A stretch of DNA of 64,000 nucleotides from Candidatus Accumulibacter adjunctus (GTDB lineage Bacteria > Pseudomonadota > Gammaproteobacteria > Burkholderiales > Rhodocyclaceae): NCBI GenBank assembly GCA_000585015.1, contig JFAX01000011.1, positions 38,810 to 102,809 on the forward strand, given 5' to 3'. The notes under the pieces were generated by a model. The model ran no database searches. It was not told where the DNA came from and saw only the letters and a list, made by a program, of their open reading frames with translations. A program made the position numbers and the translations under genes. Numbering within the stretch: position 1 is the stretch's first letter; each line of letters begins with the position of its first letter. This document shows positions 8,457 through 16,018 of this stretch, piece after piece.

Positions 8457-9475
8457 AGCACCGCGTCCTGATCGCCGCCATCGGCTTCTTGATCGCTGCC
8501 AGCCTGAACCCGGTCATCGCCGGCGAAGGGCACGACCATGGCGATGCCCCACCGGCCGCCAGCGGCAACGGTCCGAAACGCCTGCCGGATGGCAGCGTCT
8601 TCCTGCCCAAGCCGGCCCAGCGGCAACTGAACGTCCGTACCCAGGCCGTCGTCGCCGGCGAGCTGCCGCGCGCCTTCGAGCTTAACGGCCGGGTCATGAT
8701 GGACCCGAATGCCGGAGGCAAGGTGCAGGCCATCGTCGCCGGCCGCGTCACCCCAGGCCCCAAGGGCTTGCCCTACGCTGGCCAGGCGGTCGTCAAGGGC
8801 GAGGTGCTGGCCTACGTGACGCCCGAAGTGGGCGGCAACAGCCGTTCGCTCAACGAAAGCCGCCTGCGCCGCCTGCGCGAACTGTCGGACACCGTGCCGC
8901 GCAAGCTGATCGAGGAAGCGGAAGCGGCGGTTGCCAACGAACAGTTGCGGGCGCCGGTCAGCGGCGTCATCGCCTCGTCCAGCGTCGTCTCCGGGCAGGT
9001 CGTCGAGGCCCGCGAGGTGCTGTTCGAAATCGTCAATCCCGAGCGCCTGCTGATCGAAGCACTGGCGTTCGATCCGGCGATCGGCAACGACATTGCCCGC
9101 GCCTTCATCGCCGTCGGCGACGACAGCCTGCCGTTGCGCCTGGTCGGTGTCGCCCGCAGCCTGCGCGAGCAGGCTCTGCCGCTGACTTTCCGGGGCGAGG
9201 GGAAGGCCCTGGCCGTGCTGGCGGTCGGACAACCCGTCAGCGTCTTTGTCCAGACGCGAGGTAAAGTGGCCGGCATCGCGGTGCCGGCGGCGGCCCTGAT
9301 GCGGAATCCGGCCAACCAGAACATTGTCTGGGTCAAGACGGCGCCGGAGCATTTCGCGCCGCGCGTCGTCACCAGTGACGCGCTCGACGGCAACCTGGTC
9401 GCGATCACCTCAGGGCTGCAGGCCGGCGACCTGGTCGTCGTGCGCGCAGCCGGCCTGATCAACCAAGTGCGTTGA
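8453..9475 (+). CDS. czcB: CzcB-like periplasmic adaptor (HlyD/RND MFP family)
   Basis: The 340-residue protein starts MKHRVLIAAIGFLIAASLNPVIA, then AGEGHDHGDAPPAA. It has the split lipoyl/barrel-sandwich halves (GGKVQAIVAGRVTPGPKGLPYAGQAVVKGEVLAYV and LRAPVSGVIASSSVVSGQVVEAREVLFEI) with only a short helical link (LNESRLRRLRELSDTVPRKLIEEAEAAV) between them. A beta-barrel and membrane-proximal domain follow. It should bridge CzcA and CzcC. The helical hairpin is shorter than in classic CzcB or CusB. The start is fixed by the ATGA overlap with the preceding gene; the track ORF start is 29 codons too early. Confidence 0.9.
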   Translation: MKHRVLIAAIGFLIAASLNPVIAGEGHDHGDAPPAASGNGPKRLPDGSVFLPKPAQRQLNVRTQAVVAGELPRAFELNGRVMMDPNAGGKVQAIVAGRVTPGPKGLPYAGQAVVKGEVLAYVTPEVGGNSRSLNESRLRRLRELSDTVPRKLIEEAEAAVANEQLRAPVSGVIASSSVVSGQVVEAREVLFEIVNPERLLIEALAFDPAIGNDIARAFIAVGDDSLPLRLVGVARSLREQALPLTFRGEGKALAVLAVGQPVSVFVQTRGKVAGIAVPAAALMRNPANQNIVWVKTAPEHFAPRVVTSDALDGNLVAITSGLQAGDLVVVRAAGLINQVR

Positions 9476-9487
9476 GCGGGGGCCGAC

Positions 9488-12400
9488 ATGTTCAAGTGGT
9501 TACTCGATAGCAGCCTGGCCAACCGGCTGCTGGTCATCATCGCCAGCCTGGTGCTGATGGCCTACGGGGCGTTCACCTTGTCGCGCACGCCGGTGGATGT
9601 CTTTCCCGACCTCAACAAGCCGACCGTCACCATCATGACCGAGGCGGGCGGCATGGCCGCCGAGGAGGTCGAGCTGCTCATCACCTTCCCGCTGGAAACG
9701 GCGATGAACGGGCTACCGGGCGTCGAGAGCGTGCGTTCGGTGTCCAGCGCCGGGTTGTCGTTCATCTACGTGACCTTCAACTGGCAGACCGAGATCTTCC
9801 GGGCGCGACAGATGGTTTCCGAACGACTTTCGGCGATGGAGGAGAGTCTGGCCGCCGGCGTCGTGCCGCGCATGGGACCGATCAGTTCGATCATGGGCGA
9901 GATCATGCAGATCGCGATTCCCATCGACACGGCGAAAATCTCGCCGATGCAGGTGCGCGAATACGCCGACTGGGTGCTGCGCCCGCGTTTGATGGCGATT
10001 CCCGGGGTCGCCCAGGTGATTCCCATCGGTGGCGAGGTGCGCCAGTTCCAGGTGCAGCCCAACACCGTGCGCATGGCTGAGCTCGGCATCACGCAGGCGC
10101 AGCTGGACAGCGCCCTTCGCGGCTATGCCGCGAACACGTCCGGCGGCTTTCTCGAAGTCAACGGCCGCGAATACCTGATCCGCAATCTCGGCCGTACCTC
10201 GCGGCTCGACGACCTGCGCAACCTGGCGCTGAGCGCCCGCTCGGGCCAACCGATCATTTTGCGGCAAATTGCCGACGTCACCTTCGCGCCAGCCATCAAG
10301 CGCGGTGATGCCGGGTTCGAGGGCAAGCCGGCGGTCATCCTGGGGGTGCAGAAGCAGCCGACGGCCGACACCATCCAGTTGACCCGCGGCATCGAAGCGG
10401 CTCTCGGCGACCTGAAGAAATCCTTGCCGCCGGGCATGGAGGCGCCGCAGGTCACCTTCCGCCAGGCGAGCTTCATCGAGGCTTCGATCGGCACCCTGCA
10501 GGGCAAGCTGATCGGCGCCTCGGTTTTCGTGGCGCTGATCCTCTTCTTCTTCCTCGGCACGCTGCGTCCGACGGTCATTGCGCTGACCGCCATCCCGGTG
10601 TCCATCTTCATCACGGCGCTGGTCTTCCGGTATTTCGGCCTCTCGATCAACACCATGACCCTGGGCGGCTTGGCCATCGCCATTGGCGGCCTCGTCGACG
10701 ACGCCGTGGTCGGCGTTGAAAACGTCCTTCGGCGCCTGAAGGAAGACCGGGAAAAGCATCCCCACGCCCGCCTGCATCCGATCGAGCTGGTGGCACGGGC
10801 GACCTTGGAGGTGCGCTCGGCGATTCTCTACGCGACGATCATCATCGTCCTCGTCTTCCTGCCTCTGTTTGCCCTGCCGGGCATGGAAGGGCGGCTGTTC
10901 GTGCCGCTCGGGGTCGCCTTCATCGTTTCGACGCTGGCTTCACTGGTGGTTTCGGTGACCGTCACGCCGGTCCTCTCCTTCTACCTGTTGCCGCGAATGA
11001 AATCGCTCGATCACGGTGACACCCGCCTGTTGGCGTGGCTGAAAGCCGGCTACCGCCGCAGCCTGCAGGTCGTCCTCGATCACCCGCGCGGGGCGCTGGC
11101 GATCGGCGGCAGCGCCGTCGTCATCGCCGCGCTGGCCGTGCCTTTCTTCCCGAAAACCTTCCTGCCGCCATTCAACGAGGGCACGCTGCTGATCGGGATG
11201 CGCCTGAACCCAGGCGTCACGCTCGCCGAATCCTCGGATCTCGCGCGGCAGGCCGAGGTACTGGTCAGGCAGGTGCCCGAGGTGGTGCATGTCGGCCGAC
11301 GCAGCGGACGGGCGGAACTCGACGAGCACGCCGAGGGCGTGCATGTCAGCGAACTCGACGTCGGCCTCAAGCCGGCGACGGAATTGACGCGGCCGATGAG
11401 CGAGGTCAGCGCCGACATTCGCGCCCGCCTGATCAACCTGCCGGCAGCGATTTCCATCGGCCAGCCGATTTCCCATCGCATCGACCACATGCTGTCCGGC
11501 GTGCGTTCACAGATCGCCATCAAGATTTTCGGCGAGGATCTGGATACGCTGCGCGCCCAGGCCGACGCCCTACGCGGCCGGCTCGCCGGCATCCCTGGCT
11601 TGGCCGACCTGGAGATCGAGAAGCAGGTGCTGGCACCGCAGATCAAGGTGCGCATCGATTACGCGGCAGCGGCCCGCTACGGCATCCCGACACCGCATTT
11701 GCTGGCCACCCTGCAGAACCTGATCGAAGGCGAAAAGGTTACCCAGATCGTCGAAGGCGGCCGGCGTTTCGCGCTGGTGGTTCGCCTGCCGGAATCGTCC
11801 CGCTCGCTCACCGGACTGGGGCAGATCCTGCTGGAAACGCCATCGGGCAGCATTCCGCTTTCCAAAGTGGCGAGCATCGAGGACAGCGACGGGCCGAACC
11901 AGATCAGCCGCGACGACGGCAAGCGGCGCATCGTCATTTCGGCCAACACCCAGGGACGGGCGTTGTCGGCGGTGATCGAGGATATCCGCAAGGCGGTGGC
12001 CGAAACGCCGCTGCCGGAAGGCTATTTCGTCACCCTGGGCGGGCAGTTCCAGGCGCAGGAAGAGGCTTCGCGCCTGGTCGGCCTGCTCGCTGTCGTCTCC
12101 TTGGTGCTGATGTTCGTCGTGCTCTACAGCCGCTACAGGTCGGTCACTCTTTCAGCGTTGATCATGGCCAATATCCCGCTCGCGCTCGTCGGCGCGGTGA
12201 TCGGCCTGTGGTTGTCCGGGCAGCCGCTTTCCGTCGCCGCTTTGGTCGGCTTCATCACGCTGGCCGGCATTTCGGTGCGCAACGGCATCCTGAAGGTCAG
12301 CCACTACATCAACCTGATGCGCATGGAGGGGGAATCCTTCGATCACAAGATGATCCTGCGCGGCTCGCTGGAACGTCTCTCGCCGGTGCTGATGACGGCG

Positions 12401-12607
12401 CTGGTCACCGCCTTCGCGCTGGCGCCGCTGCTCTTCGAGGCGGAACGGCCCGGCACCGAAATCCTGCATCCGGTCGCCGTGGTCATCTTCTCGGGCCTCA
12501 TCAGCTCGACCCTGCTCGACACCTTCCTGACGCCGGCGATGTTCTGGATGTTCGGCCGGAAGGACGCAGAACAGCTGATGACGAACCGCGACTCCGAAGC
12601 ACTTTGA
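9488..12607 (+). CDS. czcA: CzcA-like heavy-metal RND efflux pump
   Basis: At 1039 residues with N-terminal MFKWLLDSSLANRLLVIIAS, PVDVFPDLNKPTVTIMTEAGG and two periplasmic loops, this is a full HME-RND transporter. The TM4 proton-relay motif reads AIAIGGLVDDAVVGVENVLRR. Relative to the canonical CzcA DFGIIVDGAVVIVEN, the first Asp is replaced by Ala (near residue 398), D404 and E411 are kept, and an extra Asp (405) is present. The substrate may therefore not be the usual Co/Zn/Cd set. It starts 12 nt after czcB and is followed after 23 nt by a small His-rich secreted protein. It takes metal from the periplasm or cytoplasm to CzcC using proton influx. Confidence 0.94.
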   Translation: MFKWLLDSSLANRLLVIIASLVLMAYGAFTLSRTPVDVFPDLNKPTVTIMTEAGGMAAEEVELLITFPLETAMNGLPGVESVRSVSSAGLSFIYVTFNWQTEIFRARQMVSERLSAMEESLAAGVVPRMGPISSIMGEIMQIAIPIDTAKISPMQVREYADWVLRPRLMAIPGVAQVIPIGGEVRQFQVQPNTVRMAELGITQAQLDSALRGYAANTSGGFLEVNGREYLIRNLGRTSRLDDLRNLALSARSGQPIILRQIADVTFAPAIKRGDAGFEGKPAVILGVQKQPTADTIQLTRGIEAALGDLKKSLPPGMEAPQVTFRQASFIEASIGTLQGKLIGASVFVALILFFFLGTLRPTVIALTAIPVSIFITALVFRYFGLSINTMTLGGLAIAIGGLVDDAVVGVENVLRRLKEDREKHPHARLHPIELVARATLEVRSAILYATIIIVLVFLPLFALPGMEGRLFVPLGVAFIVSTLASLVVSVTVTPVLSFYLLPRMKSLDHGDTRLLAWLKAGYRRSLQVVLDHPRGALAIGGSAVVIAALAVPFFPKTFLPPFNEGTLLIGMRLNPGVTLAESSDLARQAEVLVRQVPEVVHVGRRSGRAELDEHAEGVHVSELDVGLKPATELTRPMSEVSADIRARLINLPAAISIGQPISHRIDHMLSGVRSQIAIKIFGEDLDTLRAQADALRGRLAGIPGLADLEIEKQVLAPQIKVRIDYAAAARYGIPTPHLLATLQNLIEGEKVTQIVEGGRRFALVVRLPESSRSLTGLGQILLETPSGSIPLSKVASIEDSDGPNQISRDDGKRRIVISANTQGRALSAVIEDIRKAVAETPLPEGYFVTLGGQFQAQEEASRLVGLLAVVSLVLMFVVLYSRYRSVTLSALIMANIPLALVGAVIGLWLSGQPLSVAALVGFITLAGISVRNGILKVSHYINLMRMEGESFDHKMILRGSLERLSPVLMTALVTAFALAPLLFEAERPGTEILHPVAVVIFSGLISSTLLDTFLTPAMFWMFGRKDAEQLMTNRDSEAL

Positions 12608-12630
12608 TTTCTCCTGAAAGGAAACGCTCG

Positions 12631-13017
12631 ATGAAACCGATTGAACTCCTTGCCGCGATCGCGCTTGGCACTTCCCCCATCGCCCATGCAGCCGGCGGAC
12701 ACGATCACGGTACCGACCACAAGCCTGCCCATGGGGGTTTGGTCGTCGAATCGCATCATCTCGACTTCGAGCTGGTGGTCAAGCCCGAGGCGCTGCAACT
12801 CTTTGTCCGCGATCATGGCAAACCGGTCGATGTGTCCAAGGCGACCGGCAAGCTGACTTTGCTTTCCGGCAACGAAAAACTGGAACTGCCACTCACTCCG
12901 GCGGGTGATCATTTGGCCAGCAAAGGCAATTACACGCTTCAAGCGGGTCGTCCGGTAATTGCTCAGGTGGTGTTTCCGGGAAAGGCATCCGTCGCTGCCA
13001 GGTTCGTCTTGCGGTAG
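12631..13017 (+). CDS. Small His-rich periplasmic protein at the end of the czc operon
   Basis: 128 residues. A signal peptide (MKPIELLAAIALGTSPIAHA) is followed by AGGHDHGTDHKPAHGG and a compact beta-rich domain (HHLDFELVVKPEALQLFVRDHGKPVDV) ending in ARFVLR. The GGHDHG tag resembles those of the two proteins encoded at 7887 and 8453. The start has AAAGGA about 8 nt upstream. The track shows it only as the tail of a 660-codon out-of-frame ORF over czcA. It is likely a periplasmic metal-binding accessory of the pump. I know no characterised homologue, so function is inferred from context and histidines. Confidence 0.72.
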   Translation: MKPIELLAAIALGTSPIAHAAGGHDHGTDHKPAHGGLVVESHHLDFELVVKPEALQLFVRDHGKPVDVSKATGKLTLLSGNEKLELPLTPAGDHLASKGNYTLQAGRPVIAQVVFPGKASVAARFVLR

Positions 13018-13186
13018 TTGCGAGATCCAAGGAGATCGTTGTGGTGTCGGCTTCCAGCCGCGTGAATTCCTGTCGAGTGGGTTCGTCGCGGAGGTCTGCA
13101 GCTGTCGCTCGTTCGCGGCTGACGTTCTTCCCGGAAGCGTGAATTCGCATGCAGCTCGATGTGTGGCGCAGCAACCGGCGGCTGGC

Positions 13187-13346
13187 GAGTCGGTGGGCAG
13201 GATCCGCCTGCCGGCGGCGGGGGCTGGCTGGGCAGTCCGGGCGATCTGCTCGGCGGCGGTGGGCGTGGCGATTCGGTGATCGAGACGGCGGCGAAGAGCG
13301 CGGTGCGGGCGATCGGCTCGCAGTTTGGCCGCGAGATCATTCGCGG
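13187..13346 (+). pseudogene. Diverged copy of the yjgR 3' tail (right repeat copy)
   Basis: In frame this reads [18 protein letters not shown], then RGDSVIETAAKSAVRAIGSQ and FGREIIRG, clearly homologous to the YjgR C terminus at 3805-3943. It differs at several residues and has a four-residue longer Gly-rich linker. It lacks the rest of the gene on the 5' side and the last 14 or so codons, stop and hairpin on the 3' side. It is joined directly to the end of the porin gene (CGCGG|ACCCTCAGAG). The divergence is visibly greater than in the adjoining porin part of the repeat, suggesting that this piece came from a related but different yjgR allele. Confidence 0.8.
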
Positions 13347-13499
13347 ACCCTCAGAGCGTCAGTTGTAGGCGGACACCGACGACGGTCGAATCGGGCAACT
13401 GGAAGCCCGGGTTGAAGATGCGCTGGATCACCGGCTGGACGACCAGACCGGGAAGCAGCGGCGCCTGGTAGGTGATCTCGACCACCGTCTCGTTGTTCG
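13347..13499. repeat. Direct repeat, right copy (partner at 4031-4183)
   Basis: 153 bp matching 4031-4183 with four differences by eye. Here the sequence is the genuine 3' end of the intact porin gene; the left copy is a fragment. Together with the yjgR tail copies it brackets the metal-resistance genes in direct orientation. Confidence 0.85.
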
Positions 13500-14757
13500 A
13501 GGTCAGCGGTGAGCCGGATTCGTCGGCCAGCAGGGCGCGTCCCTGCGGATCGGCGTGCGCGCGGGTCGCCGCGATGCCGAAGACGTCGTCCTCGCGACCG
13601 GGGAACGGGCCACGGAAGCTCATGCCGGCACTCAGCGAGTAGCCGAGCGTGCTCGTGCGCCCGTCGGTGAAGCCGTAGCGCGCGAAGAGGCTGAGGTCGC
13701 GCTTGCTTCCCGGCACCCGGTACACGGTCTGCTCGCCGAGCAGGTAGGCGCCCCAGTGCCGCGCGTCGCGTGGCTCGTCGTTGGCATCGACGGCGGTCAG
13801 CTGCTCGAAGCGAGGCGCATAGCGCCAGGCGCCGACCGCCACCTTGCTGATCGGCGAGTAGTCATCGTCATCGCCGGCCGGACCGAGGGCGTCGCCAAAT
13901 AGGCCGGCCTGCACGGGACTGAAGCCGACCTCGCCGATGAGCAGGCTGCCGGTGCTCTTGCGCCAGCTGATGTTGCGGCCGGCGGTGTCGATGCGCTCGC
14001 TGGGAATGCCGCGACTGATCGCCAGCATGGCGTACCAAGTCGGGTCGGGGTCGACCCGCAGGCGGGCGCCGTAACTGCTCGTGGCATAGATCGACGGGCC
14101 GGCCAGGCTGCCGAAGCTGCCGAACTCGGCGGCTGGGCCGAAGGACGGGTGGAGGAAGACTCCCGACGAGTCGGTGACATAGAACTCGCTGTCGAGCGGG
14201 TAGAGACCCGCGCGCAGCGACGCCTGGCCATCGAGGAACGACTGCTGCAGCCATGCCTCGAAGATGCCGCTGCGGTTGACCGGGACCTCGATGTTGTCGA
14301 CGCCCATGTAGCTGCCGACGTCGTCGAGGTTGACTCGACCGCCGCTGCTGCTGATCAGCACGACATGCGCCGAGCCGCCGCGCCAGCCGATCAGCTTTTC
14401 GCCGTCGAGCTCGATGGCGAGGTTGAGGTTGCCCATGTAGCCACCGCCGCGCTTGATGCCGCCGCTGTTGTTGCGCACGTAGTCGGCGGTATAGACGAGG
14501 TCTACCTGGACACCGGCGTCGAAGAGCCGCTGCCGGGTGCCGTCCCAGTCACCGCTGAGCGTGCTCGCCTGCCAGTCGGGGGCTTTGTCCTCGCTGCCGT
14601 CGTCGGTGGTCTTCCCTGCCCCTGCTGTCTGATCGCCACCTACCGGCGCTGTTGCCGCTGCCTCGCCGGCAGCCAGCCCGGGGATTCCTGACAGCATAAG
14701 GCAGGCGAGCAAGGTCGCCACTCTCTTGCTTCCAATCACGTTCTGTTGCGTCGGCAT
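13351..14757 (-). CDS. OprB-type carbohydrate-selective porin
   Basis: The 468-residue precursor has a signal peptide (ATLLACLMLSGIPGLAAG) and a Gly/Asp-rich linker. The body carries OprB-family features: STLSGDWDGTRQRLFDAGVQVDLVYTADY, the alternating beta-strand pattern and a terminal strand ending in VRLQLTL. It should be an outer-membrane channel for sugars or other small solutes. An AGGTAG ribosome site lies close to the ATG. A 377-bp gene-free leader precedes it, which is room for regulation. It converges on a yjgR remnant, and a fragment of its own 3' end is found again at 4035-4183. It is complete and appears functional. Confidence 0.9.
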   Translation of the reverse strand: MPTQQNVIGSKRVATLLACLMLSGIPGLAAGEAAATAPVGGDQTAGAGKTTDDGSEDKAPDWQASTLSGDWDGTRQRLFDAGVQVDLVYTADYVRNNSGGIKRGGGYMGNLNLAIELDGEKLIGWRGGSAHVVLISSSGGRVNLDDVGSYMGVDNIEVPVNRSGIFEAWLQQSFLDGQASLRAGLYPLDSEFYVTDSSGVFLHPSFGPAAEFGSFGSLAGPSIYATSSYGARLRVDPDPTWYAMLAISRGIPSERIDTAGRNISWRKSTGSLLIGEVGFSPVQAGLFGDALGPAGDDDDYSPISKVAVGAWRYAPRFEQLTAVDANDEPRDARHWGAYLLGEQTVYRVPGSKRDLSLFARYGFTDGRTSTLGYSLSAGMSFRGPFPGREDDVFGIAATRAHADPQGRALLADESGSPLTSNNETVVEITYQAPLLPGLVVQPVIQRIFNPGFQLPDSTVVGVRLQLTL

Positions 14758-15134
14758 TTTCTACCTGCTCTCTCCGTAAGAAATGGATCCAACCAAGCCT
14801 TGCCCCGTGCGCGGGTCAGCGACCGACCGTGGCGGTGCAGGCTTCATCGATGGGTGCCCGTTGCGTCTGCTGCTCGCCGGCAGCGAACCAGAGAGGCGCG
14901 GTGCGGGCGCAGCCGCTACACTGATCCTGCGAGGCCCGCTTGGCTGCGGCTGTGCCGCAGCGATTCGCTGTTCTCGGTTCACCGCTTTCGCTTGCGGACG
15001 GAGTGTTGAAGAAGAGGCTTGCCGGTGACCAATACCCGCTTGACGGTTGTGTTGCTTTAACATGGCTCTGTTACAAACACAGCACAGTGTACTGCAAGCC
15101 TGGATGAGCGTATCGGTTGCAGCGTCCGGGCGCG
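14758..15134. other. Gene-free region upstream of the porin (377 bp)
   Basis: No convincing gene. On the minus strand TTGCAG and TGTAAC-like hexamers near 15085-15060 could form a porin promoter, but the match is weak. I see no named regulatory box. The short ORFs of the track here have no recognisable product. Confidence 0.4.
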
Positions 15135-15599
15135 TCAATCGCGGCTTCCCTCGAATGCCGCCGTATCGCCGGGGCGGCGCAACATCTTGTTGACTTCGTC
15201 GGCGTGCAGTTCCTCATCGACGATCAACTCGCGTGCGTACTCCTCGAGGAGCACGTTTTTCCCGGCGACCAGGGCGAGCAACCGATAGTAGGCTGCTTTG
15301 GCCATGTTCTCGTGATCGAGGCTTTCCTTCAAGATGTCGCTGATGTCGTGGCGATGGGTTTCCAGCAAGGGGCCGATTGCCAGTGAGGGATGACCTCCGA
15401 GCAGCGTCACCAGCTCCCCGGCCCGCGCTGCGTGGGCAAGGCCTTCTGCGGCATTCTTCTTCATCCAGTCAACAATCGGCAGGCGGTTGTAGCCATAGAC
15501 CATCAGCGAGTAGTGCGTGTAGCGGACGACACCTGCCAGTTCAAGCTCCATGATCTGATTGAGAATCGAGATCACTTCTTCACGATCAAAGTTGCTCAT
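15135..15599 (-). CDS. Ferritin-like / bacterioferritin-type protein
   Basis: The 154-residue, all-helical protein begins MSNFDREEVISILNQIMELELAGVVRYTHYS and has the four-helix iron-site pattern of Glu/His residues: ELAGVVRYTHYS, EGLAHAARAGEL, ESLDHENMAKAAYYR and DEELHADEVNKML. Such proteins store iron or protect DNA in the cytoplasm. The start at 15599 follows the usual family N terminus; the track adds 20 codons. It lies downstream of the feoAB operon on the same strand with about 150 bp between, which fits an iron theme. Whether it binds haem like true Bfr cannot be judged; residues match ferritin-like proteins in general. Confidence 0.82.
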   Translation of the reverse strand: MSNFDREEVISILNQIMELELAGVVRYTHYSLMVYGYNRLPIVDWMKKNAAEGLAHAARAGELVTLLGGHPSLAIGPLLETHRHDISDILKESLDHENMAKAAYYRLLALVAGKNVLLEEYARELIVDEELHADEVNKMLRRPGDTAAFEGSRD

Positions 15600-15750
15600 T
15601 CCTTGACTCCAGTCATTCGCGCCACGGAAGAGGCCGTCGCTGCAATTGGTGTGGCACAACCAATCGGCCGGTAGGGGGGAGACGGTACACGTGCTGGCGC
15701 CCTCGCGAGCAGCCGCGCTTGGACTCGGGCGAGCAGTCGTGGCTCGACGT

Positions 15751-16017
15751 TCAGCGTTCTTTCGTGCCGCGGCTGCTGACGATCAGCATCTTGCTGTGGG
15801 CTTGCGTCCGCGGACCGGCGGCGCACCCGGAACAGCCACTGCAGGGGCTCACACTCGCCGGACGGTCGGCTCCGCTGCTTGCGGCCAGTCCTCGGCGCCG
15901 CAGCAGCATCGGCCAGCGCCGGGCGAGCGCCGGCATGAGCGTGGCGGCGAACAGGCCGCGGCCGAGATGGGCGATGGCGGCGACCACCACGCCATAGGCG
16001 GCGATTTCCTCGAACAC
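15751..16017 (-). CDS. Small Cys-rich membrane protein downstream of feoB (DUF6587-like)
   Basis: 88 residues with a GTG start two nt after the feoB stop; GGAGG of the feoB 3' end serves as ribosome site. The track shows it with a 5' extension inside feoB, which I reject. It has one hydrophobic N-terminal helix (AAYGVVVAAIAHLGRGLFAATL), an Arg-rich stretch and a CSGCSGC motif. It occupies the place of FeoC or FeoB-associated Cys-rich proteins, which may bind an iron-sulphur cluster or iron and modulate FeoB. Function is inferred from position and cysteines. Confidence 0.7.
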   Translation of the reverse strand: MFEEIAAYGVVVAAIAHLGRGLFAATLMPALARRWPMLLRRRGLAASSGADRPASVSPCSGCSGCAAGPRTQAHSKMLIVSSRGTKER

Positions 16018-16018
16018 T

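Noticed and set aside
11035-13017. 660-codon ORF over the end of czcA
   Set aside because: The first 80% is a frame shadow of czcA; only the last 128 codons, from 12631, are a real gene.
4190-13160. Insertion sequence or transposon carrying the metal genes
   Set aside because: No transposase, resolvase or terminal inverted repeats seen; the boundaries are copies of host genes instead.
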